From positions 291,762 to 355,761 of the forward strand of contig JAURWS010000030.1 in the NCBI GenBank assembly GCA_030654835.1: DNA of 64,000 nucleotides, in the 5' to 3' direction. The notes under the pieces were generated by a model. That model saw only the letters and a program-made list of their open reading frames with translations, had not been told where the DNA came from and searched no databases. Position numbers and translations under genes: made by a program. Of the stretch, positions 63,235 to 64,000 are shown one piece after another (positions within the stretch are counted from its first letter, which is position 1; each line of letters opens with the position of its first letter). The stretch comes from Gammaproteobacteria bacterium. GTDB taxonomy: Bacteria > Pseudomonadota > Gammaproteobacteria > Pseudomonadales > Pseudohongiellaceae.

Positions 63235-63272
63235 GGACACTAGTGTCCGGATAATAGTTGAACAAATTCAAC
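63235..63272. repeat. two palindromes, GGACACTAGTGTCC and GTTGAA-N4-TTCAAC
   Basis: A perfect 14-base palindrome at 63235-63248 is followed by a 6-bp inverted repeat with a four-base spacer at 63257-63272. They lie about 64 bases upstream of the antitoxin-like start. They may be operator sites for the ribbon-helix-helix protein or the end of an old insertion sequence. Confidence 0.45.
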
Positions 63273-63334
63273 TGGTTGCTGTTGCCATCGTGTTCGGCTC
63301 TGTCGCCAACGTCTAAAAATGCCTTGTTTAATGA

Positions 63335-64000
63335 TCAAGGGGACGGAACTCCTGGGTACCACCGTCCCGCACTGAACCCCAGCATCCGCCCACGCAACAT
63401 CGCCCCTACCGCCAGATCATAATCCATCTTCTCGCCCTCCCAGCGTGTTACCGCCGTGCGGGAGTCAATCACCAGACCAATTCCGTCATGTTCTTTTTCA
63501 ATAGCCAGTGTTTCACTCGCCATGTCCTCAGCCGCTGCAAATTGCGGAACAAGGACTGCGGGCAGCGCGCCACCAGCCGGGGTTAAAAACTCGAACCGCT
63601 GCTCACCCCGTTTCACAATTTCGTAACCCTCCTGATGCAACAGCCGATGGTGATGTCGACACAGAAGCACGAGATTGTCGAGCCTCGTCTCGCCGCCATC
63701 GCACCAGTGCTGCACATGGTGTGCATCCACGTAGCGGGATTCACAACAGCCTGGAAAGCGGCAACCGTGATCTCGAATCTGCAGCGCGCGTCGAATTGAG
63801 GGAGGAATGGCGCGGGTCTTGCGGCCGACATTCAACACATTCCCGCTGGCATCTTCCAGCACTGGGACCAATGAAGCGTCGCAGCACAGACGTCTGGCGG
63901 TGGCTGGTGACAGCGGCAAGTGATGAGCGCCGCTCTCAATTGAGCAATGTTGTTCACTGCCACGTTCGATGTGAACCACGACCTGATATTTGTCGGCGGA
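63335..64000 (-). CDS. HNH endonuclease with DUF222-type region, C-terminal part (5' end outside window)
   Basis: The frame is open to the window edge (SADKYQVVVHIERG at the right end), so the N-terminal DUF222 region lies outside. The HNH nuclease domain is RRALQIRDHGCRFPGC, RYVDAHHVQHWCDGGETRLD and NLVLLCRHHHRLLHQEG, with the Cys pairs and the His residues for metal and catalysis intact. The C-terminal 80 residues are variable. Such DUF222-HNH genes are frequent in accessory regions and are often present in several copies. Whether it is mobile or a defence gene cannot be said from this fragment. Confidence 0.88.
   Translation of the reverse strand, partial: SADKYQVVVHIERGSEQHCSIESGAHHLPLSPATARRLCCDASLVPVLEDASGNVLNVGRKTRAIPPSIRRALQIRDHGCRFPGCCESRYVDAHHVQHWCDGGETRLDNLVLLCRHHHRLLHQEGYEIVKRGEQRFEFLTPAGGALPAVLVPQFAAAEDMASETLAIEKEHDGIGLVIDSRTAVTRWEGEKMDYDLAVGAMLRGRMLGFSAGRWYPGVPSP

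Overview
The window reads as chromosomal DNA of a gammaproteobacterium with moderately high GC. The order mutM-coaD / rsmD-ftsY-ftsE-ftsX-rpoH / thiS-thiG-trmB and the rph-pyrE-slmA-argB-algC-coaBC-radC-rpmB-rpmG block match gene neighbourhoods of Pseudomonas-like and other gammaproteobacteria. No rRNA, tRNA or CRISPR array was seen, and the species cannot be named from the sequence.

Positions 2-13313 (plus strand) hold an exopolysaccharide locus: two asparagine-synthase-like amidotransferases, two GT4 glycosyltransferases, a heparinase II/III-type lyase, an AlgD-like GDP-mannose dehydrogenase, a secreted parallel beta-helix protein, a membrane GT2 glycosyltransferase and an NAD-dependent sugar epimerase. 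Several genes overlap by 4 to 13 bases, so 1387-11117 looks like one operon. A uronic-acid-containing and perhaps amidated polymer is the simplest reading.

Positions 13355-17617 (minus strand) hold two tandem paralogous secreted proteins with different linkers. Each has a shared promoter-proximal element and a pair of GTAAC boxes 11 bp apart. Next, 17789-21544 encodes a regulatory cassette: three copies of a 49-bp repeat, an RsbT-like switch kinase, a histidine kinase whose N-terminus looks like the RsbT-docking domain of RsbU, two NarL-type response regulators and a GNAT acetyltransferase. The repeat motif (TCAGGT-N4-ACCCGA) recurs upstream of both secreted proteins and upstream of the first complete polysaccharide gene at 1387. 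This suggests a partner-switch-to-phosphorelay circuit controlling the polymer. A receiver-less OmpR-type winged helix and a Fic protein with a conspicuous palindromic operator follow on the minus strand.

Positions 23319-47447 are mainly housekeeping genes: yicC, rph, pyrE, slmA, argB, algC, coaBC, radC, rpmB, rpmG, cmoAB, trmB, thiGS, rpoH, ftsXEY, rsmD, coaD and mutM. They are interrupted by a REP-like inverted repeat, a RAYT-family protein that appears to have lost catalytic residues, and an HPP/membrane protein pair.

Positions 47629-62743 (plus strand) carry the most unusual system: a TPR protein with a TonB-like C-terminus, a poly-serine lipoprotein, a second lipoprotein, a membrane TPR protein, a PEGA-repeat/FGE-fold membrane protein, a small secreted protein, a MotA/TolQ/ExbB-type channel subunit, an actin/Hsp70-like protein with a possible FHA-like tail, two membrane-anchored coiled-coil von Willebrand A proteins, two more lipoproteins and an M48 lipoprotein protease. 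It resembles an ion-driven envelope machine in which vWA proteins take the place of ExbD/TolR. The window ends with an orphan ribbon-helix-helix antitoxin-like gene and a partial HNH endonuclease of the DUF222 type.
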